Assembly (NCBI GenBank): GCA_031315865.1
Contig: JALDRJ010000002.1
Coordinates: forward strand, 2,454,001-2,518,000
Length of the DNA stretch: 64,000 nt
Origin: Nitrospirales bacterium
GTDB lineage: Bacteria > Nitrospirota > Nitrospiria > Nitrospirales > UBA8639
Reading direction: 5' to 3'
The notes beneath the pieces were generated by a model that saw nothing but the letters and a program-made list of their open reading frames with translations, had not been told where the DNA came from and ran no database searches. A program made the translations under genes and the position numbers. Shown here one piece after another: positions 1-7,140 of the stretch; position 1 is the first letter of the stretch, and every line of letters starts with the position of its first letter.

Positions 1-2
1 TT

Positions 3-491
3 CCTGTGGTCTTTGCTCAGTGGTGGCGTCAAAGGCTTTTACGGTCGGGTGGGGAACAGCACCTCGGACGGATCTTGGACCGGCTCCATCCTGTGTCCCT
101 GTCGGCGCTACTGGCTACGTTGGTCCTGTTGTTCGGGTTTCAGGGGAAACAAATTCTTGCGCAGCCCTTGATCATCGCGATGCTTGCGATCCCGATCCTG
201 ATTCAAGTGTATGTCAACTCAGGCCTGGCCTACCTCTTGAATAGGAGCTTGGGGGTTGCTCATTGTGTCGCTGGCCCATCGGCACTTATCGGGGCCAGTA
301 ACTTTTTCGAGCTGGCGGTGGCCACAGCTATCGTTCTGTTTGGGTTCAATTCTGGAGCCGCGCTTGCTACGGTCGTCGGAGTCCTGGTCGAAGTGCCCGT
401 GATGCTGTCAGTCGTAAAAATCGTCAATTCCACCCGTCCGTGGTATGAACGAGCAATGACCGTTCCTGCCAGCGTCAAACAGTCCGTCTGA
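3..491 (+). CDS. ACR3-family arsenite exporter, C-terminal part (cut by window edge)
   Basis: The visible 162 residues are the C-terminal half of an arsenite/H+ antiporter of the ACR3 (bile acid:sodium symporter superfamily) type, an inner-membrane exporter of arsenite. The family signature GASNFFELAVATAI is present near residue 97, followed by the conserved segment with VGVLVEVPVML. Several hydrophobic helices are visible. ACR3 proteins are usually about 350 residues, so the 5' half lies outside the window; the reading frame is open to the edge and the GTG at 6 is an internal Val codon. It converges with the minus-strand gene ending at 504. No other ars gene is visible. Confidence 0.85.
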   Translation, partial: PVVFAQWWRQRLLRSGGEQHLGRILDRLHPVSLSALLATLVLLFGFQGKQILAQPLIIAMLAIPILIQVYVNSGLAYLLNRSLGVAHCVAGPSALIGASNFFELAVATAIVLFGFNSGAALATVVGVLVEVPVMLSVVKIVNSTRPWYERAMTVPASVKQSV

Positions 492-503
492 TTGAAACAG
501 GAG

Positions 504-851
504 TCACTCGACGGTGATTCGCACCGAATCGGAGATGTTCAGCATGTCATGATCGTGGTTGGCGACTTTCACGGTTATCGTATGCGGGCCCGGTGCGACA
601 TCACGAAATGTCCCCTTGAACCCCTTCTGGTACTGGCCATCCAGGAAGACATGGGCATGGTCGGCGCTCAACCCTTTCCTGAGTTCATAGGTTAATTCGA
701 ACGATGTTCCTACCATATCGCCATTTTGCGGCGAGGTGATCGTCAAGGCCGATCCATCATGGAGATCCAGGTGTTGTCCGGCCGTGAATCCCGAATGGCT
801 CCATCCTACAATGCTCAAGAGTACGAACGCAGAAACAAGGATGACACGCAT
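504..851 (-). CDS. Secreted Ig-like protein (DUF4399/DUF6130-like)
   Basis: A 115-residue protein with an N-terminal signal peptide (MRVILVSAFVLLSIVGW) and one small beta-rich domain. The pattern ITSPQNGDMVG, then HAHVFLDGQ, then PGPHTITVKVANHDHD resembles the DUF4399/DUF6130 group of periplasmic Ig-like domains. The start at 851 is chosen because AAGGAGG lies just upstream and because the signal peptide begins there. A longer frame starting at 959 overlaps the previous stop by ATGA but would put 36 polar residues before the signal. It is the last gene of a four-gene minus-strand operon. The His/Asp-rich loops could bind metal, but the function is unknown. Confidence 0.72.
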   Translation of the reverse strand: MRVILVSAFVLLSIVGWSHSGFTAGQHLDLHDGSALTITSPQNGDMVGTSFELTYELRKGLSADHAHVFLDGQYQKGFKGTFRDVAPGPHTITVKVANHDHDMLNISDSVRITVE

Positions 852-955
852 GGTTTTCCTCCTTCGATGAGATACACGTGGTGAATGATCGGGGCCCGGC
901 CGTTCGTTTGAAAAGAGCGCTCTGATCTCGTATCCGATGACACGACTGAACGTCG

Positions 956-1444
956 TCATTTGTCAGCTACTTGTATCATACTTCCATCGGCGGAAACATC
1001 TATGTCGATCTCGTGGCTTCCCATGTGACCGACGAACTCATAGCCGACGACTTTCATGCTCGCGGAATGACTGGCCTCAATGTACGTGGGGATAAATCCC
1101 GGAAGCTTTCGTCTGATGGCTTTCATGACAGCTCCCGGAACCATCGATTCTTGGAAGACGACTTCGATTTCCTGGATAACTCCATCGGGGTACACATCGT
1201 ACTCAAATTTCCGGCCGTCCTTGAAGATTCCTTGAATCTCATAGACGAAGCCTCCATCCGGTTCGGTCTCCGTGTTGGCGCTTTGATAGGTGGCGTCTGG
1301 AAATTTGAGTTTCGCCTCTGTGAGAATGGTTTCTGGAATCGTGCTCAGTTCGATGGGCGTCTCTACCCCGGCCATGGCCGGGACCGTGAGAATCACCGAA
1401 AGCATGATGATTGGCCAAGGGATTGTGTGCATGCGTTGCCTCAT
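956..1444 (-). CDS. Secreted PepSY-like (BLIP-like) protein
   Basis: A 162-residue exported protein with a signal peptide (hydrophobic residues about 8-24, ending PAMAG). The mature part carries two copies of the PepSY-like fold (PF11396 type): one around YEIQGIFKDGRKFEYDVYPDGVIQEIE and a second ending in HEIDIDVSADGSMIQV, each with the usual pattern of a strand, a turn with DG and another strand. Such proteins sit in the periplasm and may act as inhibitors or binding modules. It lies 3 nt downstream of the coiled-coil gene and its stop overlaps a possible start of the next frame, so it is clearly cotranscribed. The specific ligand is unknown. Confidence 0.75.
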   Translation of the reverse strand: MRQRMHTIPWPIIMLSVILTVPAMAGVETPIELSTIPETILTEAKLKFPDATYQSANTETEPDGGFVYEIQGIFKDGRKFEYDVYPDGVIQEIEVVFQESMVPGAVMKAIRRKLPGFIPTYIEASHSASMKVVGYEFVGHMGSHEIDIDVSADGSMIQVADK

Positions 1445-1447
1445 GCC

Positions 1448-1690
1448 CTAGTGCTTTTCTCTCTTGCCTTGCAGGAGCTCAGTAACTTCGTTCCGTAAGA
1501 TCTGCCAGAAGTCTTGTAGGTTGGTGAACTTGTTATTGACCTTTTCAAGGTAGACTTCGAGCTCATCGATCGCTTCATGCTGTTCTGCCTCAATCTCCCG
1601 GTGTAGTTGAGTTTTCAAGCCTGCGAGCGTTTCCTCCAACTCATAGACCTTTTGTTCCAACATTTGTTTTCGCGAGAGAACTTTTTCCAT
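1448..1690 (-). CDS. Small coiled-coil protein of unknown function
   Basis: An 80-residue, highly charged protein with no signal peptide and no membrane segment. Heptad-like runs (LEQKVYELEETLAGLKTQL, then EAIDELEVYLEKVNNKF) predict a helical hairpin or dimeric coiled coil. The start at 1690 follows AAGGATAAG; an alternative frame start at 1732 would overlap the cotransporter gene by 11 nt. It lies between the Na/Pi cotransporter and two secreted proteins. I do not recognise a family; a PhoU-like accessory role next to a phosphate carrier is only a guess. Confidence 0.6.
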   Translation of the reverse strand: MEKVLSRKQMLEQKVYELEETLAGLKTQLHREIEAEQHEAIDELEVYLEKVNNKFTNLQDFWQILRNEVTELLQGKREKH

Positions 1691-1721
1691 GGTCTTATCC
1701 TTTATCAGGGTGTCGTCTGTC

Positions 1722-2885
1722 TTACCAACCAAAGGCCTGACTGGCGCCGATTAGCAGCAGCGGAACGACGAAAAAAACACTGGCGATGTACAGCGCAACG
1801 TATAATTTCTTTTTGACGGCCATATCGGCCAACGTTTCGGCCGCGTGGAGCGGTATGTTTCGTAAAAACGGAATTCCGTATATCACAATAACACCCAAGA
1901 CATTATAGACAAGATGAACCAGGGCTATTTGAAGGGCAAAAATCGCGTTGACGCCGGTGACGGCGGTTGCTGCGAGTAGGGCGGTAACGCAGGTGCCGAT
2001 ATTCGCTCCCAGCGTAAAGGGGTATACTTGTCGGAGATTGAATACGCCGTTCCCTGCCAATGGAACGATCAGACTTGTGGTCGTCGATGACGATTGGACG
2101 AGAACCGTAATCGCCGTTCCCGTCGCGATTCCCGATATTGGCCCCCGACCGATTGCGCTGTGGAGGATCTCTTTCGCTCGCCCCACCATGAGGACCTTCA
2201 GTAATTTGCCTATGTAGGAAATCACGAAAAAGATTAACCCGATGCCAAGAACGATGAGGAGCACGCCTGCCATGATCTCAGACAACCCCATATTCCCGAA
2301 TAGGCCTTGCAAGGTTTTAATTGGGGGGCTGATCAGGGGCTTCATGAAGTTGAGTCCTTTCATGGACATGGAATCCCCTCCGATCATCATATTTGCCAGT
2401 AGCGCTCCGGTTTTTTGCAGCACTCCGAACGCGATTTCCAGAGGCAGGAAAATGACGACGCTGATGAGATTGAAAAAGTCATGAATGGTCGCCGCGGCGA
2501 ATGCCCGCTTGAACTCTTCACCTTGTTTGACGTGCCCCAGGCTCACGATGGTATTCGTGATCGTGGTTCCGATATTGGCGCCCATCACCATGGGGATCGC
2601 GATAGGGACGGGTAATCCTCCTGCGACCAGTCCGACGATAATGGAGGTGACCGTACTGGAGGATTGAATCAACGCCGTGGCGACCGTGCCAATAACCAAA
2701 GCCGTGACAGGATTACTGGCGAAAGAAAACAGTTCCTTGGCCTGCCCGCCGGTCGCGGCTTTGAACCCACTTCCAATCATGCCGACGGCGACGAGGAGGA
2801 GGTAAATAAGCCCGGCGACCATGAACCATTGTTGGAAGTTCGCTGAGGTGGCTGTGGGTTGATCGTACGTCGTCGTGATAGACAT
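1722..2885 (-). CDS. Na/Pi cotransporter family protein (NptA/PF02690-like)
   Basis: A 387-residue inner-membrane carrier with two inverted Na_Pi_cotrans (PF02690) repeats. Each repeat has the diagnostic QSSS loop: QSSSTVTS near residue 75 and QSSSTTTS near residue 265, each followed by a NIGT segment (GANIGTTIT, GANIGTCVT). About eight to nine hydrophobic helices are visible. The family moves phosphate with sodium, though bacterial members are sometimes only predicted carriers. The start MSITTTYDQ at 2885 follows GGGAG at good spacing; the longer frame to 3011 adds a non-conserved leader. There is no C-terminal PhoU domain here. It heads a minus-strand operon of four genes. Confidence 0.85.
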   Translation of the reverse strand: MSITTTYDQPTATSANFQQWFMVAGLIYLLLVAVGMIGSGFKAATGGQAKELFSFASNPVTALVIGTVATALIQSSSTVTSIIVGLVAGGLPVPIAIPMVMGANIGTTITNTIVSLGHVKQGEEFKRAFAAATIHDFFNLISVVIFLPLEIAFGVLQKTGALLANMMIGGDSMSMKGLNFMKPLISPPIKTLQGLFGNMGLSEIMAGVLLIVLGIGLIFFVISYIGKLLKVLMVGRAKEILHSAIGRGPISGIATGTAITVLVQSSSTTTSLIVPLAGNGVFNLRQVYPFTLGANIGTCVTALLAATAVTGVNAIFALQIALVHLVYNVLGVIVIYGIPFLRNIPLHAAETLADMAVKKKLYVALYIASVFFVVPLLLIGASQAFGW

Positions 2886-3270
2886 TGGGCTTCTCCCGCT
2901 TAAAAAGACGAAAATGCGAGCATTCAATGCTGCTCGCGTAGGAAATAGTAAAAAGCTTGTGTTAAGAATGTGTGACGAATACAAGAATTTTAGGTTAACA
3001 GTGTCTCGCACTTCTGGGAGGCAAAGGTCAAGGTGGACCGTGTTACGGTCGTGTTAAATCTGATGTTCGTGGAGATGGATGGTGGCCTAGCTCTGTGATT
3101 GTGGCGCATGAGCCTATCAAGCATTTTGCGTCACTGATCATGGATAATCGTTTCTTGGCTCTTGATCACCGGCAATATCGACGCCTACTGAACAATTCTG
3201 CCAGGCTTCTGGACAAGGGCAGGGGTGGGGCGATAGAACAGTGAGGACAAGGGGAAGGAATGTAACACTC
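2886..3270. other. Divergent intergenic region with small stem-loop
   Basis: No gene is supported in these 385 bases between the minus-strand cotransporter operon and the plus-strand glutaminase. A perfect short inverted repeat, GACCGT-GTT-ACGGTC at 3036-3050, could be an operator or a leader hairpin. Both promoters are expected here, but no convincing consensus was singled out. Confidence 0.35.
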
Positions 3271-4185
3271 ATGGACTATCACGCGCTTTTTGATGAACTC
3301 CAGGATCTATTGCCGACGATGGAGGATTGCGGCCAAGTTGCCTCGTATATTCAGGAATTACAGAAGGTCGATCCCAGGAAATTCGGCATCCATCTCACCA
3401 CGATTGACGATCAAAATTATTGGCTTGGCGACGCTCATGAGAAGTTTTCGATTCAAAGTATCGCCAAAGTTCTGTCTCTTACTCTGGCGTTCGAGTTAGA
3501 GGACGATCAATTGTGGCACCGGGTCGGGGTCGAACCTTCAGGGACAGCCTTCAACTCTCTTGTGCAACTGGAGTACGAAAAAGGCATTCCTCGTAACCCG
3601 TTCATTAACGCAGGCGCTTTAGTCGTGTGCGACATTCTTGTGAGCCGTTTGCGGCATCCCAAGCAGGAGCTTCTTGAGTTCACACGAAAGGTTTCGGGAA
3701 ATCCGTCTATCGACTATTGCTCGAGAGTGGCGCAGTCCGAGAAAGCGACTGGTTTTAGGAATGCTGCGCTGCTCAATTTCATGAAATCCTACGGCAACAT
3801 TCAAAATGATATCGAAGAGGTGCTGGATTTTTATTGTCATCTTTGTTCGATTGAGATGAGCTGCCAGGAACTCGCGCAGGGATTTTTGTTTTTAGCGGCG
3901 AACGGGGTGAACCCCTTGACGAATCATCGAGTCGTCAGCGGGAGCAAGACCAAGCGTATCAATGCCATCATGCAACTGTGCGGTTTTTATGATGAAGCTG
4001 GCGAGTTTTCGTTTCGGGTCGGATTGCCAGGGAAGAGTGGAGTGGGAGGAGGCATTATCGCGATTTATCCAGGGCATTACACGATTGCCGTGTGGAGTCC
4101 GAAGTTAAATGACAAGGGAAATTCTTACAAAGGCATGAGAGTGCTCGAATTTTTCACGACTCGAACGAAGTCCTCCATCTTCTGA
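3271..4185 (+). CDS. glsA: Glutaminase (serine beta-lactamase-like family)
   Basis: A 304-residue protein of normal length for bacterial glutaminase A, which hydrolyses L-glutamine to glutamate and ammonia in the cytoplasm. The active-site Ser-x-x-Lys lies in FSIQSIAKV, with the family segments RNPFINAGAL, the YGN-containing helix (KSYGNIQND) and the C-terminal GKSGVGGGI and GNSYKG. The start ATG at 3271 (MDYHALFDEL) matches the family N-terminus; AAGGA lies about 11 nt upstream. A GTG at 3241 would add ten residues. It stands alone, divergent from the cotransporter operon. In an ammonia- or nitrite-linked organism it could recycle nitrogen or aid acid resistance, which is inference. Confidence 0.9.
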   Translation: MDYHALFDELQDLLPTMEDCGQVASYIQELQKVDPRKFGIHLTTIDDQNYWLGDAHEKFSIQSIAKVLSLTLAFELEDDQLWHRVGVEPSGTAFNSLVQLEYEKGIPRNPFINAGALVVCDILVSRLRHPKQELLEFTRKVSGNPSIDYCSRVAQSEKATGFRNAALLNFMKSYGNIQNDIEEVLDFYCHLCSIEMSCQELAQGFLFLAANGVNPLTNHRVVSGSKTKRINAIMQLCGFYDEAGEFSFRVGLPGKSGVGGGIIAIYPGHYTIAVWSPKLNDKGNSYKGMRVLEFFTTRTKSSIF

Positions 4186-4214
4186 AAGAACGATTTTCTA
4201 ACCAACCGTTCTTT
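4185..4214 (+). terminator. Weak terminator-like hairpin after glsA
   Basis: Arms AAAGAACG (4185-4192) and CGTTCTTT (4207-4214) are perfectly complementary across a 14-nt loop, starting at the glsA stop codon. No long T-tract follows, so termination is only plausible. Confidence 0.35.
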
Positions 4215-4317
4215 GATCTCGATAATGTAAAATTAATCTTTCGAGTGCGGACTCATTGAACAGCCCGGAAGAAACCTCATTTTTTATGGCAGTTACATTC
4301 AGAGTCTTCCTTTAGCA

Positions 4318-4346
4318 TTGACAGATCTATGCTAAGCCTATGTAGT
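4318..4346 (+). promoter_or_regulatory. Putative sigma-70 promoter of the Phd/VapC-like genes
   Basis: TTGACA (4318-4323), a 17-nt spacer and TGTAGT (4341-4346) lie 27 nt before the antitoxin start. A dyad, TATG-TAGTGA-CATA (4339-4352), overlaps the -10 box and would suit autorepression by the antitoxin, as is usual for such modules. No experiment supports it. Confidence 0.45.
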
Positions 4347-4372
4347 GACATACCTACTTTACGAGGGTCGCC

Positions 4373-4654
4373 ATGCAAATGGGTTTAAGAGAAGCCAACC
4401 AAAATTTTTCCAAAGCGATAAAAGCGGTAAAGTCTGGGCAGGAAGTTGTGTTAACAGAGCGCGGTAAACCGATTGCAACGATTAAGCCTCTCAACGCCCA
4501 TCAGCAGAGAGATTCTGTTATGCGGCGTCTCGAAGAAGCCGGATTACTTATTTCCGCCCCAAAAACCTCTCCTCTTCCTGCCTGGACTCCTCGACCAATC
4601 AACGGCATGTCTATGTCCAAGACATTACGGGAGGAGCGTGATCAAGACGACTAA
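4373..4654 (+). CDS. Phd/YefM-family antitoxin
   Basis: A 93-residue protein with the typical Phd/YefM N-terminal DNA-binding half: MGLREANQNFSKAIKAV, GQEVVLTERGKPIATIKPL. The C-terminal tail is basic and proline-rich and would be the disordered toxin-neutralising part. The start follows GAGGG at 5-nt spacing. Its likely partner is the PIN protein at 4848, but the two are 193 nt apart, which is unusual because antitoxin and toxin normally overlap or abut. The spacer has no supported gene. Sure of the family, less sure of the pairing. Confidence 0.85.
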   Translation: MQMGLREANQNFSKAIKAVKSGQEVVLTERGKPIATIKPLNAHQQRDSVMRRLEEAGLLISAPKTSPLPAWTPRPINGMSMSKTLREERDQDD

Positions 4655-4847
4655 TCCGCTGAGCCATGAGATGCCAACTGCCCTGGATTAGTCACGTATT
4701 CGGCGATCTGTGTCTGTTGGTCGGCGGCGGCTCTCTTCAGTAGCAGTGGGGTGATCGTGTTCGTGATAATCGTGTCTGCTGGAACCTGGCTGAGGCTATG
4801 TAAGTGAATGAACAGACCTGTCATTGGTTTGCGGATTAGGAGTGCCT

Positions 4848-5282
4848 ATGACTTCTTGGGCTTATTTCGATACAAGTGTATTGGTCAAACGCTATATCAA
4901 AGAGGACGGCTCTTCCGAAGCTCGCCGTCTTTTAAAATCTCACCGTCTTCTGACGTCCATGATTGCGCTGACTGAAGCTATTTCCGCCCTCTCGAGGCGA
5001 TGTACTCTAGGAGAACTGGAACGCCATCATTTCATTGAAATCTTGCGCAAACTTAAAGCTGACAGTGCGTATTGGGAATTTGTTGAGATCAGTCTTTTAT
5101 TGCTCAAAGAAGTCAACGACGTCATCATCAATACAGAGTTGAGAATCTTGGATGTCCTTCACTTGGCCTCCATACTCATGTTTCAATCTGTATCAGGCTT
5201 GCATCTTCCTCTCAGGACGAGTGATAAGAAGCAGCGGGAAGCTGCTGTGAAACTTGATATTGAAACTGTCTGGGTGGGTTAG
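4848..5282 (+). CDS. PIN-domain (VapC-like) ribonuclease toxin
   Basis: A 144-residue PIN-domain protein. The first catalytic Asp lies in AYFDTSVLVKRY near residue 6, the conserved Glu in LTEAISALSRR near residue 43, the third acidic site around ILDVLHLAS and the last around LRTSDKKQ. PIN toxins are Mg-dependent endoribonucleases that cut tRNA or other RNA. The start at 4848 follows AGGAG at 5-nt spacing; a frame start at 4824 is less likely. The probable antitoxin is the Phd-like gene upstream. The gene lies at the left edge of an AT-rich accessory patch. Confidence 0.85.
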   Translation: MTSWAYFDTSVLVKRYIKEDGSSEARRLLKSHRLLTSMIALTEAISALSRRCTLGELERHHFIEILRKLKADSAYWEFVEISLLLLKEVNDVIINTELRILDVLHLASILMFQSVSGLHLPLRTSDKKQREAAVKLDIETVWVG

Positions 5283-5321
5283 AGCAGAACGTCAGCAATC
5301 TGTTGATATCAGAAATTTTGC

Positions 5322-5343
5322 ACTCAACACGGAAGTGTTGAGT
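5322..5343. other. Perfect stem-loop after the PIN gene, in a gene-free interval
   Basis: ACTCAACAC (5322-5330) and GTGTTGAGT (5335-5343) form a perfect 9-bp stem with a GGAA loop, 40 nt after the toxin stop. There is no T-run. The rest of 5283-5531 has no supported gene; the minus strand is open through about 5290-5480 without a good start, which may be a gene remnant. Confidence 0.5.
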
Positions 5344-5531
5344 TGCTGGTTCACCAAATAAGCGAAGCTCTCATCTTCTTTGTTGAGTTTCGCGACTTTC
5401 CCGTAAGCTCTCCTAAGACGAACATGTAAGACTGCTTCTCGCGCCAATGTTAGAACATGGTAATTGATAGTAGAGAGCTGGGATAGACAATCGGTTAAGT
5501 AAACATCTGAAGAAATACAATAAAATCAAAA

Positions 5532-6359
5532 ATGACTTTATTTGCTCCATTTATTCCTCCTAAAAAAATTCTGGATGCATATAACTCATTTCTCGTTGAA
5601 TTAGGCCCTAAGCACAATATTGCGCTTTTCAGAGGGCAATTATCTGATCGTGAAGCGCTAAAAAGAATTTTGGAAATAAGAAATTTGTATAATTTCAAAA
5701 CATATGTAGATATCTCGATTCTGCTTCCAATTTGTGGACAGTGCAAGACGAATGCTGATGAAAATTTTGGGAAACAAATATTGCCAGAAATTTTCCCACC
5801 TAACTGGCAAAAGTCATATGAAGGAATCGGTATTAAGAAAAGTATTTTGCTGTTAATCGAAAAAGAACTTAGCGAAAACACATGGCACGGTCTATTTTGT
5901 TTCAAATGCCAGGGGGAAATTCTTTTCAATAGAAATAAAAAAAGCAAATTTTATGTTCATGCTACCTCTTTAACTGATTACTATGGTTGCCAAAAAAGTC
6001 CTGGAAGAAGTCCCACAGGCTGGATGAAAAATCTAATCTATGAAGAATATGGAAAGCAATGTACGTCTTGCAGGCGTGTCTTGAACGCTGATTTGCTTAC
6101 AATTGATCATATTGTTCCTTGGGACTCTGGTGGTAGGACCGAACTCCAAAACCTACAGCCTTTATGTGAGAATTGTAATAGTGAAAAATCCAATTGTATT
6201 TCAAAGATTATTATTGGTTACATTCCTGATGAACTTTTTCCCCCGGCCGTAGACTGTCAATTGGATATCTCCTCAAAATTAATTGCTTTGTCCTTAGACC
6301 AAACCTCACACCCGTTAATCCAATTTTTTCACCAAATTACTATGCCGGCTGATAAATAG
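5532..6359 (+). CDS. HNH endonuclease with extra zinc-binding motifs
   Basis: A 275-residue protein with a C-terminal HNH nuclease domain at about residues 170-225: CTSCRRVL, then LLTIDHIVPWDSGG, then NLQPLCENCNSEKS. The Asp-His pair, the Asn and the four Cys of a zinc-bound HNH fold are all present. The N-terminal half has two more CxxC pairs (CGQCKTN and CFKCQGE), suggesting a separate zinc ribbon. The gene is clearly more AT-rich than its neighbours, which suggests transfer. No methylase or specificity subunit is adjacent, so it may be a stand-alone restriction or homing-type nuclease. The start has no strong ribosome-binding site. Confidence 0.8.
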   Translation: MTLFAPFIPPKKILDAYNSFLVELGPKHNIALFRGQLSDREALKRILEIRNLYNFKTYVDISILLPICGQCKTNADENFGKQILPEIFPPNWQKSYEGIGIKKSILLLIEKELSENTWHGLFCFKCQGEILFNRNKKSKFYVHATSLTDYYGCQKSPGRSPTGWMKNLIYEEYGKQCTSCRRVLNADLLTIDHIVPWDSGGRTELQNLQPLCENCNSEKSNCISKIIIGYIPDELFPPAVDCQLDISSKLIALSLDQTSHPLIQFFHQITMPADK

Positions 6360-6418
6360 ATATTTTTTATGTTGAGGATTAAGTCTAGTTTTATAGATTT
6401 TGTTCCAACTTCTTGCAG

Positions 6419-6712
6419 TTAGTCTCGGCTTAAGCCCAATCGTGGGTGACGTTTATGATGGCGAATAACCAGGACTCTAATCGTTCCCGAATTGAAAAGC
6501 CGAAAGTAGATAGAGTACGGGAAGCGATGAACCAGGCAACGTCGTATGTTTTGTTCGATAATAGGATACTGGCGAGGATTTCGGAGAATTCGGTCAATTG
6601 CTGCATACACTTCGGAGCGAAACTCATCACCTAATCCTGAACGTTTCTGATTATAGTGTATTTTGGCGTGATTGAGATCCGAAGCCGTGAGCGGATGAAA
6701 CTCGATGTTCAT
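6419..6712 (-). CDS. ParE/RelE-family toxin
   Basis: A 97-residue toxin-like protein with the ParE/RelE pattern: an N-terminal strand-helix (EFHPLTASDLNHAKIHYN), GLGDEFRSEVYAAIDRI, the NPRQYPII turn, and C-terminal strands ending FPYSIYFRL and IRVLVIRHHKRHP. Members inhibit gyrase (ParE) or cleave mRNA on the ribosome (RelE); the sequence does not decide which. Its ATG overlaps the stop of the upstream antitoxin by 4 nt (6709-6712), a classic coupled module. Confidence 0.88.
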   Translation of the reverse strand: MNIEFHPLTASDLNHAKIHYNQKRSGLGDEFRSEVYAAIDRILRNPRQYPIIEQNIRRCLVHRFPYSIYFRLFNSGTIRVLVIRHHKRHPRLGLSRD

Positions 6713-6948
6713 TCAGCGGCGTCAGTATTCGTACGTCGCAAGAATTCTGACTGGGTAAGAGGTTGAGCGGAACCGGATTCCAACTCAGTATCTCGGTCCT
6801 TGGCGAGTATAATTCCTTCTTGATCCTGGAGGATATTGGTGCTGCCGGAATGGGCCTCTAAACTTTCCCAAACTGTCAATGCGAGATGTTCCCGCTCTTC
6901 CGGAGGAAGGGCTAGAATTTCTTTCTCGAGTCTCGTCATGTAGCTCAT
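6709..6948 (-). CDS. Addiction-module antitoxin (RelB-like, PF09720 type)
   Basis: A 79-residue acidic protein with the short conserved head of the putative addiction module component family: LEKEILALPPEEREHLALTVWESLE. The tail is polar and probably unstructured until toxin-bound. I place the start at 6948 (MSYMTRLEKE); a second ATG at 6939 is equally possible, and the longer frame to 7041 adds a hydrophobic leader that does not fit the family. It couples to the ParE/RelE toxin by ATGA overlap. Confidence 0.8.
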   Translation of the reverse strand: MSYMTRLEKEILALPPEEREHLALTVWESLEAHSGSTNILQDQEGIILAKDRDTELESGSAQPLTQSEFLRRTNTDAAE

Positions 6949-7140
6949 GGGGAAAATTATAGCACGTCCTGTTTTGAGGAGAAATAACGGGAAATTGTAA
7001 AGCCTAGAGACGCAATCAAGGACAGGTCTGATTTTATGCAAGAAAAACGTTGTTTACGGGGTGAAATAATTTGAAAGACAGGAATAGGGTTTGATCGCCT
7101 GATAGACGTTTTATCAAAAAGAATATGCACGAATCTTGTG

